Part shown: positions 1 through 7,571 of the stretch, piece after piece
Position numbering within the stretch: the stretch's first letter is position 1
Layout of the letters: each line of letters begins with the position of its first letter
NCBI GenBank assembly: GCA_023253905.1
Contig: JALREG010000020.1
Location: 1 to 16,121, forward strand
Source of the DNA: Burkholderiaceae bacterium
GTDB taxonomy: Bacteria; Pseudomonadota; Gammaproteobacteria; Burkholderiales; Burkholderiaceae
Length of the DNA stretch: 16,121 nt
Direction of reading: 5' to 3'
Notes under the pieces: model-generated
What the model saw: the letters and a program-made list of their open reading frames with translations, nothing else
Told to the model about the DNA's origin: nothing
The model's database searches: none
Made by a program: the position numbers and the translations under genes

Positions 1-1
1 T

Positions 2-1906
2 GGCCGCAAGTTTGCCGCACTGGCCGCAGCCGCCAATCATTATGTGACAGCACAACGCGAGTTACCGTTCGAGTTCGGCCCTCCACGCCTCGCGATGGGT
101 GCACGTGAACGTTGCCAACAACTGGTTGCCGACTTTGATCCGGCGCAGCAGCAGCTCACCGTGTATGCGTCGACGCAAGTCCCCCATCAGATGCGGGCGG
201 TACTGGCCGCACAGCTGTCACTTGCCGAGCATCAGGTGCGGGTGGTGGTGCCCGATGTGGGCGGCGGGTTTGGTGTGAAGCTTCATTGCTACGAAGATGA
301 AATGGCAGTGGCCGCTGCCGCGCGGCTTCTTGCGCGTCCGGTGAAATACGTGGTGGACCGACTGGAGGCGTTTGCGTCCGACATTCACGCGCGCGCTCAC
401 ACCATCACGGCTCGCATCCAGGCAGCAGTCGATGGCACGCTGCTGGGGTTCGATGTCGATGATCAGGTCGAAGCCGGGGCGGTGTCGGTGTATCCGCGTA
501 GCAGCGCTCTCGAGGCCCTCCACGCCGTTTCAGGCATTGCAGCGCCGTATCGGGCTCTGTCGCTGCGTGCGCGGGTTCGCGTGGCCTTTCAGAACAAACC
601 CGCGATCGGCTCTTACCGTGGGGTTGGGCAACCGATTGCCTGCGCGGTGACCGAGATGCTGATTGATTCCGCGGCGCGCGCGCTCGGCATCGACCCGGTG
701 GAAATTCGTCGTAGAAATTTTCGCTCGCTCGAGCGCGACGGACCGCGAACCCCTGGTGGCCTCGAGACGGGCGGCGAGCTGAGTTTTCACGCCTGTACCG
801 ACCAGTTGCTTGCGCTGATGAATTACCCGGCATTGCGCGAGTCGCAGAAGCAGGCGCGTGTTGAAGGGCGAGCCCTCGGCATCGGGTTTGCAAGTTTCAT
901 CGAACAATCAGCCCCCAACTCCATGGTCTACGGCGGCGCGGGCGTGGCGATTGCCGCGGGCGACGGTTGTTCACTGCGACTGGAGGCCAACGGTGGTCTT
1001 ACCTGCATCACCAGCGCCCAGTTTCAGGGGCAGGGATTGGAGACGGGCCTCGCGCAGCTGATTGCCGATGCGTTCGGGATCGATCTCGAGTCCGTCAGAA
1101 TCGTGCACGGCGACACCGCGGTGACTCCCATGGGGGGAGGAACCTGGGCCTCGCGCGGCTTGTCTGTAAGCGGCGAGGCAACTCTGGTAGCAGTACGCGA
1201 ACTGAAGCAGCGGCTGGTAAAGGCAGGCGCCGAGCTGCTCGAGGCACAGGCAACGGATCTCGAGTTCGCCGAGGGCGGCCTTCGGGTGGTGGGGACGGAT
1301 CGCAGCGTGGCGCTCGCCGAGCTCGGTTTCGTCCTGCATTACCAGCCGCATCGCCTGGGCGCGGTCGGCCCGGTTGATCCGATGGTGACCGCGCATGTTC
1401 AGCCCTCGCGCCCCTATCAAATTGCCAATGGCATACAGGCCAGTCTGGTGGAGGTCGATACCGATACCGGCCTGATTCATCTACTGGGGCACTGGGTGGT
1501 CGATGACTGCGGACGCGTGGTGAATCCGCTCCTGGTCGATGAACAGCTGCGAGGGGGGGTCGTTCAAGGGATCGGTGCCGCGCTCTTTGAGGAGTGCCGC
1601 TATGACGATCAGGCGCAACTGCTGTCGGGCACGCTTGCCGACTACCTGGTTCCGATGGCCGCCGAAATGCCCGATATCGTGGTCGGTCATGTTGAAACCC
1701 CTGTGCCCGGTACGCTGCTAGGCGGCAAGGGCGTGGGTGAAGCCAGCATCGTGGGGGCCGCGGCCGCGGTGGCCAATGCGGTCAACGATGCGCTCGCACC
1801 CCATGGGGTTGAGCTCTTCGAGCTTCCACTTACGCCGGAGCGTGTGTTGCGTGCGTTGGCGGATGCCGCCGACCGATCTGCTGCGTCGACCGGCGCCGCT
1901 TTCTGA
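2..1906 (+). CDS. Molybdenum hydroxylase large (molybdopterin-binding) subunit, xanthine dehydrogenase/CoxL family, 5'-truncated
   Basis: The frame is open to the left edge, so the gene begins outside the window; 634 residues are visible against roughly 750-800 for the family, so the N-terminal hammerhead region is largely missing. The internal GTG at 44 is not a convincing start. Numbering from base 2, the cofactor-binding glycine motif GGGFG is at residues 87-91, an SYRGVGQP motif at about 204-211, and GGKGVGEAS near the C terminus places the family's catalytic glutamate at about residue 580. Such subunits bind the Mo-molybdopterin cytosine dinucleotide cofactor and hydroxylate aldehydes or N-heterocycles with water as oxygen source. 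The AYRCSFR active-site loop of true CO dehydrogenase is absent, so CO oxidation is unlikely. Partner FAD and iron-sulphur subunits lie downstream at 3614-5022, after two unrelated genes. The substrate is unknown. Confidence 0.93.
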   Translation, partial: GRKFAALAAAANHYVTAQRELPFEFGPPRLAMGARERCQQLVADFDPAQQQLTVYASTQVPHQMRAVLAAQLSLAEHQVRVVVPDVGGGFGVKLHCYEDEMAVAAAARLLARPVKYVVDRLEAFASDIHARAHTITARIQAAVDGTLLGFDVDDQVEAGAVSVYPRSSALEALHAVSGIAAPYRALSLRARVRVAFQNKPAIGSYRGVGQPIACAVTEMLIDSAARALGIDPVEIRRRNFRSLERDGPRTPGGLETGGELSFHACTDQLLALMNYPALRESQKQARVEGRALGIGFASFIEQSAPNSMVYGGAGVAIAAGDGCSLRLEANGGLTCITSAQFQGQGLETGLAQLIADAFGIDLESVRIVHGDTAVTPMGGGTWASRGLSVSGEATLVAVRELKQRLVKAGAELLEAQATDLEFAEGGLRVVGTDRSVALAELGFVLHYQPHRLGAVGPVDPMVTAHVQPSRPYQIANGIQASLVEVDTDTGLIHLLGHWVVDDCGRVVNPLLVDEQLRGGVVQGIGAALFEECRYDDQAQLLSGTLADYLVPMAAEMPDIVVGHVETPVPGTLLGGKGVGEASIVGAAAAVANAVNDALAPHGVELFELPLTPERVLRALADAADRSAASTGAAF

Positions 1907-1918
1907 CCTGGGTATCAG

Positions 1919-3145
1919 TTGAAGATTCTCGCTATTTACGAGCAGACAGTACCGCTCAACGCCCCAATGAGGAACGCGTCGGTCGCCTACGACACCATGA
2001 CGGCGTCGGCGCTCGCGGTGGTAAGTGACTGCGTGATCAACGGTGAGCCGGTGGTGGGTTATGCGTTTGACTCCATCGGCCGCTATGGCAAGGGGGGGCT
2101 GCTGCGTGATCGCTTCATTCCGCGGCTTCTCGGCGCCTCGCCCGATGCGCTCCTCGACCAGCAGGGTTTGATCGATCCGGATGCGGCGGTGGCAGCGCTG
2201 ATGAAAAACGAGAAGGACGGGGGGCACGGAGAACGGCCGGGCGCAGTGGGTCTGATCGATGCAGCGCTCTGGGATCTGCGGGCCAAGCTCGAGGCCAGAC
2301 CGCTGTGGCGGGTGCTGGCCGAGCGGGCAGGGCGACCTTTGCTTAAGGAAACACAGACGTTTCACGTGTACGGATCATGCGGACACTTTCGCCCTGGTCG
2401 CGGGACGGCAGAACTCGATGGCCTCGCGCGCGAGGTGCAGGCGGCTAAGGCGGCGGGTTTCTCAACCATCAAGATCAAGCTGGGCGGAACGAGCACCGAA
2501 GATGATCTGGCCCGAACGCGAGTGGCCATCGCGGCGGCGGAGGGCGCTCGGGTGGCCGTGGATGTTAACGGCAAGCTCGATACGGCGATTGAGTCCGGTT
2601 GGGTACAGGCGATGGCCCGGCTGAACGTCGCCTGGGTGGAGGAGCCTGCTTCGCCGCTCGACTACGATCGCCTCTCAAAGATTGCCGCCGCCTCACCGGT
2701 GCCGCTGGCAACCGGAGAAAATCTTTTCTCCCTCGATGACGCGCGGAATCTGCTGCGCTATGGCGGGCTTCGGCCCGATCGCGACCGGATCCAGATTGAT
2801 ATCTCGCTCAGCTACGGCGTGGCGGAGTATCTGCGCATCCTGTCTGAGTTTGAGGCGGCAGGCTGGACCCGCGCGGCATTCGTGCCCCATGCCGGCCATC
2901 TCTTTGCCGCGCAGGCGGTTGCCGGACTCGAGCTTGGGATGCATGAATCGGCCTCGGATGTGTCGCTTCCGTTTGGCGGCCTATGGGACGGAACTGTCAT
3001 CAAGGCGGGTCGCGCTGCAGTCTCGGAAGCGCCCGGTGTCGGATTCGAGTCGAAAAATAGCCTGTTTCAATGGCTCAAACCCCTGGCGGCGCGTGACCGT
3101 GATTCGGCCAGCATTTCCTCGATCAACGCCGGCGCTGTCGGCTAA
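1919..3145 (+). CDS. Enolase-superfamily dehydratase, D-tartrate-dehydratase-like (mandelate racemase/muconate lactonizing family)
   Basis: A 408-residue protein with a complete set of acid-sugar-dehydratase residues: KIK at 185-187 (general base region), D215, E241 and E267 as magnesium ligands on successive barrel strands, and H324 in PHAGH as the second acid/base. Stretches such as NEK.GGHGER near 97-105 and ATGENLFS..DARNLLRYGG.RPDRD at 264-289 match Bradyrhizobium D(-)-tartrate dehydratase as I recall it, so beta-elimination of water from tartrate or a related aldarate/aldonate to a 2-keto acid is the best guess. Active-site loop residues are not all the same (GRYG is preceded by I53, where I recall N), so the substrate may differ. 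The TTG start at 1919 is chosen because the first in-frame ATG (1967) would remove the first strand of the capping domain. It follows the hydroxylase large subunit by 12 nt, within the same operon. Confidence 0.9.
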   Translation: MKILAIYEQTVPLNAPMRNASVAYDTMTASALAVVSDCVINGEPVVGYAFDSIGRYGKGGLLRDRFIPRLLGASPDALLDQQGLIDPDAAVAALMKNEKDGGHGERPGAVGLIDAALWDLRAKLEARPLWRVLAERAGRPLLKETQTFHVYGSCGHFRPGRGTAELDGLAREVQAAKAAGFSTIKIKLGGTSTEDDLARTRVAIAAAEGARVAVDVNGKLDTAIESGWVQAMARLNVAWVEEPASPLDYDRLSKIAAASPVPLATGENLFSLDDARNLLRYGGLRPDRDRIQIDISLSYGVAEYLRILSEFEAAGWTRAAFVPHAGHLFAAQAVAGLELGMHESASDVSLPFGGLWDGTVIKAGRAAVSEAPGVGFESKNSLFQWLKPLAARDRDSASISSINAGAVG

Positions 3146-3156
3146 CGGAGCGTTTC

Positions 3157-3579
3157 ATGAGCAACTCTGAACCCAACCTCAAGGCAAGCCTGCGGCACAT
3201 TGCCATCTCGGTCCCGGATATTGAAGCGGCAGCGCGTTTTTACGAAAGCACCTTTGGCATGAAGCGCGTGAATTTTGCAGCCACGCCCTTCGGCGACGGG
3301 CTCTCCCTGTCCGACGGAGTGGTCAACCTGACGTTACTTCATTTTCATACCGATTCTGCTGCGGGAGACGAGCGCGGCAAAGACTTCAACGGCATTCATC
3401 ACATCGGATTCATCGTTGAAGATCTGGAGGCGATGAGCACACATATCGAGCAAAACGGTGGCCGCTTCCATCGTGAGCTGAAAGGTGGCGGCGGCGTTGA
3501 TTTTGAGCGCAAGTTCCGCGATCCAAACGGTGTGGTGTTTGACATCTCGCACAAGGGCTGGGTGGGAGCAAAAACTTGA
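3157..3579 (+). CDS. VOC (glyoxalase/dioxygenase) superfamily metalloprotein
   Basis: A 140-residue single-module protein. The N-terminal half has LRHIAISVPDIEAAARFYES (H14 as first candidate metal ligand); the second half has HHIGFIVEDLE (H81/H82) and ends in DPNGVVFDISHKGW, where the usual closing Glu ligand of glyoxalase-type sites is Asp129. The length equals a typical two-beta-alpha-beta-beta-beta-module VOC protein. Relatives include lactoylglutathione lyase, methylmalonyl-CoA epimerase and lyases of small hydroxy or keto compounds; this sequence does not fit any of these closely enough to name. A GGAG ribosome-binding site sits 6 nt before the ATG. It lies 11 nt after the dehydratase and 34 nt before the hydroxylase FAD subunit, so it probably acts on a dehydratase or hydroxylase product or a reactive by-product (inference). 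Confidence 0.85.
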   Translation: MSNSEPNLKASLRHIAISVPDIEAAARFYESTFGMKRVNFAATPFGDGLSLSDGVVNLTLLHFHTDSAAGDERGKDFNGIHHIGFIVEDLEAMSTHIEQNGGRFHRELKGGGGVDFERKFRDPNGVVFDISHKGWVGAKT

Positions 3580-3613
3580 GCCACGTGGTGTCAGCTTTAT
3601 CGGGGTTGTGCCG

Positions 3614-4492
3614 ATGAAACCGGCTCCTTTTTCGTATCTGCGTCCTTCTTCGCTCGATGCTGCGCGTGAAGCGCTGCTTCGCCACGGCCCGGAGGCGCGA
3701 ATCCTGGCGGGTGGTCAGAGCCTCATGCCAATGATGGCGTTGCGGGTGGCGCAGCCTACTTTGCTGGTTGACATTGGCCGGATTGCCGAGCTGCGAGGCC
3801 TCACGTGTGACGGACGTATGCTGAGGGCGGGTGCGCTGACCCGCCATGCAGAGTTGCTGTCGTCGCCGCTCGTTTTCGACGCGGTACCGCTCCTGTCGTT
3901 GGCGCTTCCGCATGTTGCGCATGCGGCGATTCGCAATCGCGGCACGCTGGGGGGCAGTCTGGCGCTTGCCGATCCTGCGGCCGAACTTCCCGCTTGCGCG
4001 CTGGCGCTCGATGCGGTCATGCATATCAGCGGTAGCCTGGGTGTTCGAGCGGTGCCCGCCGCTGAGTTTTTCCAGGGTCTTTACAGCACGGCCGTGGGTG
4101 ATGGTGAAATCCTGACCGCGGTCGAGTTTCCCGTGATCGCCGCCGGCGAACAGGTGTTCTTTGACGAAATCAGCCGCCGACGGGGCGACTATGCCATGGC
4201 GGGGCTCGCCGCGGTCGCGAGGGCCGATCACACGCTTCGCCTGTCCTTTCTCGGTTGCGGCGATCGGCCCATACGGGCACCGCACGCCGAAGCGCTCGCA
4301 ACCGATGCACGCCGGTCAATGCGCGTGCCGGATCGCAAGCGGCTGAAGGACGCTTTGGCCGCCGACCTCGATCCGCCGTCTGATCTCCAGGCCAGTGCTG
4401 ATACCCGGCTTCATCTGGCTGCAGTGCTGGTTGAGCGCGCGCTTCAGGCGTGGTCTGCGCGCAGTAACGTACCCCACCAGGACATCGTATGA
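3614..4492 (+). CDS. Molybdenum hydroxylase FAD-binding medium subunit (CoxM/XdhB-like)
   Basis: The 292-residue product starts MKPAPFSYLRPSS, a typical CoxM N terminus, which fixes the ATG at 3614; the frame remains open back to 3485 but that part overlaps the VOC gene and has no family similarity. FAD-binding motifs are AGGQSLMP at residues 32-39 and TLGGSLALADP at 111-121; the C-terminal domain follows with GDYAMAG near 191-197. The subunit takes electrons from the [2Fe-2S] centres and passes them to an external acceptor. It overlaps the next gene by ATGA, which implies translational coupling with the iron-sulphur subunit. The large subunit is not adjacent but lies 1.7 kb upstream at the window start. 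The closest good RBS is only a weak GGGG at about 3602-3605. Confidence 0.93.
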   Translation: MKPAPFSYLRPSSLDAAREALLRHGPEARILAGGQSLMPMMALRVAQPTLLVDIGRIAELRGLTCDGRMLRAGALTRHAELLSSPLVFDAVPLLSLALPHVAHAAIRNRGTLGGSLALADPAAELPACALALDAVMHISGSLGVRAVPAAEFFQGLYSTAVGDGEILTAVEFPVIAAGEQVFFDEISRRRGDYAMAGLAAVARADHTLRLSFLGCGDRPIRAPHAEALATDARRSMRVPDRKRLKDALAADLDPPSDLQASADTRLHLAAVLVERALQAWSARSNVPHQDIV

Positions 4493-5022
4493 ACGCAGAC
4501 CCATTGCCATTACCGCCGGATGAGCCGGTCGAAGTCCGGGTAATCGTGAACGGTCGCGCCACGCGACGCCACGTAACGCCGCGGATGCATCTGGCAGATT
4601 TCCTTCGTCATGAACTGAACCTCACAGCCACCCATGTGGGGTGCGAGCATGGTGTCTGCGGCGCATGTACCGTACGCGTAAGTGGCGACATTGTTCGCGG
4701 TTGTCTAGTGCTGGCCGCCCAGGTCGACGGTTGCGACGTCACCACGCTCGAAGGGCTTGATGCAAGCGGCGCGATTGCCGATCTTCAGGATGCCTTTGTC
4801 CGCCACAACGCGCTCCAATGCGGGTTCTGTACGCCTGGCATGCTGCTCTGTGCCGCCGAGCTGATCGAGCGCTCCCCCACGACGGATCGTGCCCAGATCC
4901 GAGATCATCTTTCCGGTAATTATTGCCGCTGCACGGGTTATCACGCGATCGTGAGTGCGGTGGCGGAGGTCGCGGCGAAGCGTATGAGCGAATCGGGTTC
5001 GGGCGCACGCGAACCGAGTTAG
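4489..5022 (+). CDS. Molybdenum hydroxylase [2Fe-2S] small subunit (CoxS/XdhC-type iron-sulphur protein)
   Basis: The 177-residue product carries both cluster domains intact: the plant-type ferredoxin cysteines C52, C57, C60 and C72 (CEHGVCGAC...GC), and the helical-domain cysteines C111, C114, C146 and C148 (QCGFCTPG and NYCRCTGY). Q110, just before C111, is the residue that normally contacts the molybdenum cofactor. Length is near the 150-175 usual for the family, with a short extra N terminus (VNGRA starts only at about 20) and a polar tail. The start overlaps the FAD subunit stop by ATGA. Together with the genes at 2-1906 and 3614-4492 it makes a complete heterotrimeric hydroxylase, predicted cytoplasmic because no Tat or Sec signal is seen on this subunit. 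Confidence 0.96.
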   Translation: MNADPLPLPPDEPVEVRVIVNGRATRRHVTPRMHLADFLRHELNLTATHVGCEHGVCGACTVRVSGDIVRGCLVLAAQVDGCDVTTLEGLDASGAIADLQDAFVRHNALQCGFCTPGMLLCAAELIERSPTTDRAQIRDHLSGNYCRCTGYHAIVSAVAEVAAKRMSESGSGAREPS

Positions 5023-5024
5023 TC

Positions 5025-5849
5025 GTGCAAGCCGAGCCTTCGTCCGCGTCTCAAACTTGGCGTCTGCGGCACCAGCCGTTTGGCGCGCAGCTGATGTCAG
5101 CGGTGTATGCGGGGGAGGGGCGTGTTTGCGAACTCCTGTTCGCGAGTACGCTGTCGCTGGGTCCTCAGGCACCGGTTCGAGGCGGTATCCCGGTTCTGTT
5201 CCCGCAGTTCAATGAGCTGGGGCCCTTGCCCAAGCACGGCCTCGTTCGAACGGCGCTCTGGCGCGACGCGGCGCCGCGCGCCGATACGGTAGCGGGTGCG
5301 GGGTTCTCCTATGCCCTCGATGTGGATCAGACTTTCGATCAGCGCTGGCCGCACGCTGCGCGCCTTGCACTGCATGGGAACCTCGACAGCCACGCAATCG
5401 AGCTGATGCTCCTGGTTGAGAACGTCGGTGGCAGTACGTTTGACTGGACGGGCGGCCTGCATCCCTACTTCTCGGTTACTGACTGTCTGGAGGCTACGCT
5501 TTCTGGCTTGGAGGGGTGCGGACTCTCTGATCGCTACGATGCTGGGGTCTTGCGCGAGCAATCCACCCCGCTGTCATGGAGCGGTGAGGCTTTCGAGCGG
5601 CTCTATGCCGAGGCGCCGCCGCTTACGCTCCACTCCGGCGACTATCGTTTGCGGCTGTCGTGCTCGGGCTTTGACCAGTGGATGGTCTGGAACCCAGGGC
5701 GGGAACTCACCCGTTCGATTGGCGATCTTGGGCCTGAGGACTGGCGCCGGTTTGTATGTGTCGAACCCGTGGTGGTCGCGCGCCCCTGTCGACTCGCCCC
5801 GCGGGAGGTGTTCCGCGGTTGGTTTCGAATCGAGCTCCTGGCGAACTGA
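5025..5849 (+). CDS. Aldose-1-epimerase-like mutarotase, D-hexose-6-phosphate mutarotase (YeaD) type
   Basis: The 274-residue product matches the YeaD branch of the galactose-mutarotase fold: RGGIPVLFPQF at 52-62, then KHGLVR with candidate catalytic H71, GGLHPYF with H146, VWNPG at about 221-225, and RRFVCVEP with the likely catalytic base E247. Such enzymes interconvert anomers of a hexose or hexose phosphate. The GTG at 5025 is chosen: it lies 2 nt after the stop of the iron-sulphur gene and keeps the first beta strands (FGAQLMSAVYAGE); an ATG at 5094 would cut them. The upstream extension of the frame to 4923 is only overlap with the previous gene. Tight linkage to a molybdenum hydroxylase and an acid-sugar-type dehydratase suggests a sugar or sugar-derived substrate for the operon (inference). 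Confidence 0.87.
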   Translation: MQAEPSSASQTWRLRHQPFGAQLMSAVYAGEGRVCELLFASTLSLGPQAPVRGGIPVLFPQFNELGPLPKHGLVRTALWRDAAPRADTVAGAGFSYALDVDQTFDQRWPHAARLALHGNLDSHAIELMLLVENVGGSTFDWTGGLHPYFSVTDCLEATLSGLEGCGLSDRYDAGVLREQSTPLSWSGEAFERLYAEAPPLTLHSGDYRLRLSCSGFDQWMVWNPGRELTRSIGDLGPEDWRRFVCVEPVVVARPCRLAPREVFRGWFRIELLAN

Positions 5850-5916
5850 GCCGCCTCCCGCCACGTTGTGGAGCTCGGTGATCGGGTAAGTGCGTCAATC
5901 AGGTTCAGGCTCGCGC

Positions 5917-6129
5917 TCAGCTCGCGGGCGGCGGGGCCGGCTTCGTATCGTCCGACCATAGTTTGCCGGCGGTGGCCCAGTCGTGACGTTCAACGTCGTT
6001 GAAGATGATGTCAACACTACCGGGGGAGACTCCCAGGGTCTTCACGCAGGCTTCGGTGAGCGCTTGCGCAAGCGCCCGTTTCTGTTCAATGGTGCGACCG
6101 GCAAAGAGGTCGACTCGCAGGGCAGGCAT
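5917..6129 (-). CDS. 4-oxalocrotonate tautomerase family protein
   Basis: A 70-residue protein beginning Met-Pro, so that removal of Met exposes the catalytic Pro1 typical of the tautomerase superfamily. An AGRT..EQKRAL stretch at about residues 10-19 is the usual Arg-containing helix start, followed by GVSPGSVDIIFNDVERHDWA, typical of the C-terminal half. Family members convert enols to ketones during aromatic meta-cleavage or dehalogenate small acids. A GGAG site is 6 nt upstream of the start (6136-6139 on this strand). The gene converges with the mutarotase gene, 67 nt apart, and is divergent from the FAD monooxygenase. The proline/alanine-rich tail (APPPAS) is not part of the core fold. 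The substrate is unknown. Confidence 0.88.
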   Translation of the reverse strand: MPALRVDLFAGRTIEQKRALAQALTEACVKTLGVSPGSVDIIFNDVERHDWATAGKLWSDDTKPAPPPAS

Positions 6130-6228
6130 AGCAATCTCCGTGGGATCAAAAGCCTCAGCATGCCGTGATAGGGCCGGGCTGCGCTACCATCGGGCGTTTC
6201 AATTTGCGACTCTCTTGCTTACGATCCG
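6130..6228. promoter_or_regulatory. Divergent intergenic region between tautomerase and FAD monooxygenase
   Basis: These 99 nt separate two divergent starts and must contain at least the leader and likely promoters of one or both genes. I could not find a convincing -35/-10 pair: a TTGAAA on the minus strand has no -10 at normal spacing. No strong palindrome is visible. Confidence 0.4.
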
Positions 6229-7428
6229 ATGAGTGATGCTTTTACCTTGATCGTTGGTGCCGGCCCCGTGGGGCTGGTGCTTGCCTGGCGGCTTGTCCGG
6301 GCCGGGCATGCAGTTCGTGTTTTCGAGCGCGAGCCCCGGCTTGAGCCGATGCTGCGCAGCTCAACCTTTCATCCGCCCACGCTCGATCTGCTCAATGAAG
6401 ACGGAATTGGCGCGGCGATTCACGCGGCAGGACGCAAGACGCCCACCTGGCAGATCAGGTTGCATGAAACCGGTGAACGCGCTGAATTTGACCTTGCGAC
6501 CATCGCTGACGCCACCGCTCATCCCTGGCGGTTGCAGTGCGATCAGTCGGTGCTGGTCAATACCCTGGAGGCCTGGCTGCATCGCCATGCGCCAGGCTCG
6601 GTCGTGCGAGGTGCCCCAGTTGAAAGTATCGGCCAGGATGACAAGCGGGTCTGGCTTCACTGGCGTGATGCACAGGGCGAGCTTCACCTCGCGCACGGTG
6701 CATTCCTCGTCGGTTGTGATGGTTCGCGAAGCGTGGTGCGAGAAGCGATCGGCGCCGAGTTCGCGGGCACCGTGTATCCCGAGACGACCGTGCTGGTTAC
6801 GACCACCTTTCCGTTCGAGGCGCACCTGCCCGGGCTGTCGGGTATCAACTATGTCTGGGCGCCTGATGGTACCTACAGCCTGTTACGACTGGCCGACGTC
6901 TGGCGGGTGAGCCTCCATCCTCATGATGGTGAGTCTGCGGAAGCGCTCATGCAGCCAGGGCGAATCGCTGAACGCCTGGCCCAGATCACGCCGGCTGCGG
7001 ATGGAGCGCCCATCGGCGAGGTCCGGCCGTACCGTGTCCATCAGCGGCTCGCCTCGCACTGGGTGCGGGGCCGTATCGCGATCGCTGGTGATGCCGCCCA
7101 CCTCAACCATCCCAAAGGCGGGATGGGGATGAACGGCGGCATTCACGATGTGTTCGAACTCGCTGAGTCGCTTCTTGAGGTCGCTGCGGGGGCGGATCCC
7201 GAACGCATGCTGACCCGCTATCAGGCGCGCAGGCTGCCGGTCATGAGGGATGACATCATCGGTCAGGCCGACGGTAACCGCGCCCGCATGTGGGAATCCT
7301 CGCTGGAAGGCCGTCGTCGCATGCTGGCGGATCTCCAGGCAGTCGCCATCGATCCTGCCCGGGCACGCGCTCATCTGCTTCGAACGTCCATGATTGACGG
7401 CCTGCGTCGCTCAAAGTCGCTGGGCTGA
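6229..7428 (+). CDS. FAD-dependent monooxygenase, class A flavoprotein aromatic hydroxylase type
   Basis: The 399-residue product has the three fingerprints of the family: dinucleotide-binding GAGPVG at 10-15 followed by an acidic end to the second strand (VFERE, about 31-35), the DG motif CDGSRSVVREAIG at 163-175, and the GD motif RIAIAGDAAHLNHPKGGMGMNGG at 282-304. These enzymes use NAD(P)H and oxygen to hydroxylate phenols or N-heteroaromatics; 6-hydroxynicotinate, salicylate and 3-hydroxyphenylpropionate hydroxylases are relatives. It lacks the C-terminal thioredoxin-like domain of the long phenol-hydroxylase group. The gene is monocistronic here: next comes a convergent minus-strand gene. 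It is divergent from the tautomerase, a common partner in aromatic-ring catabolism. The ring substrate cannot be told. Confidence 0.92.
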   Translation: MSDAFTLIVGAGPVGLVLAWRLVRAGHAVRVFEREPRLEPMLRSSTFHPPTLDLLNEDGIGAAIHAAGRKTPTWQIRLHETGERAEFDLATIADATAHPWRLQCDQSVLVNTLEAWLHRHAPGSVVRGAPVESIGQDDKRVWLHWRDAQGELHLAHGAFLVGCDGSRSVVREAIGAEFAGTVYPETTVLVTTTFPFEAHLPGLSGINYVWAPDGTYSLLRLADVWRVSLHPHDGESAEALMQPGRIAERLAQITPAADGAPIGEVRPYRVHQRLASHWVRGRIAIAGDAAHLNHPKGGMGMNGGIHDVFELAESLLEVAAGADPERMLTRYQARRLPVMRDDIIGQADGNRARMWESSLEGRRRMLADLQAVAIDPARARAHLLRTSMIDGLRRSKSLG

Positions 7429-7571
7429 AGGACGCTTGGCGAAATGGCGTTCGGCTGAACGGGGCGCGGCCAAAAACCGCCCCGGTGAATCGTTCGCTGG
7501 TGAATGCCGCCCAGCGGCGCGGTGCTCGAGTCCTGGTCCCTTACCGGGTAGTTGGCGAGCACATGGGCAGC

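Noticed and set aside
3485..3613. N-terminal extension of the FAD subunit back to 3485
   Set aside because: The extra 43 residues overlap the VOC gene in another frame and do not resemble the family; MKPAPFSYLRPSS is the natural N terminus.
3410..4285. A 291-codon open frame on the minus strand
   Set aside because: It lies opposite two well-supported genes, is rich in Arg, His and Gln as expected for an antisense shadow of G+C-rich coding DNA, and shows no family motif.
2..5022. CO dehydrogenase (coxMSL)
   Set aside because: The large subunit lacks the AYRCSFR loop with the copper-binding cysteine; it has SYRGVGQP, as in other molybdenum hydroxylases. The gene order also differs.
7461..7483. 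GGGGCG/CGCCCC hairpin between the convergent monooxygenase and isomerase genes as a terminator
   Set aside because: The stem is only 6 bp with an 11-nt loop and no T-run on either strand, so it does not meet the form of an intrinsic terminator.
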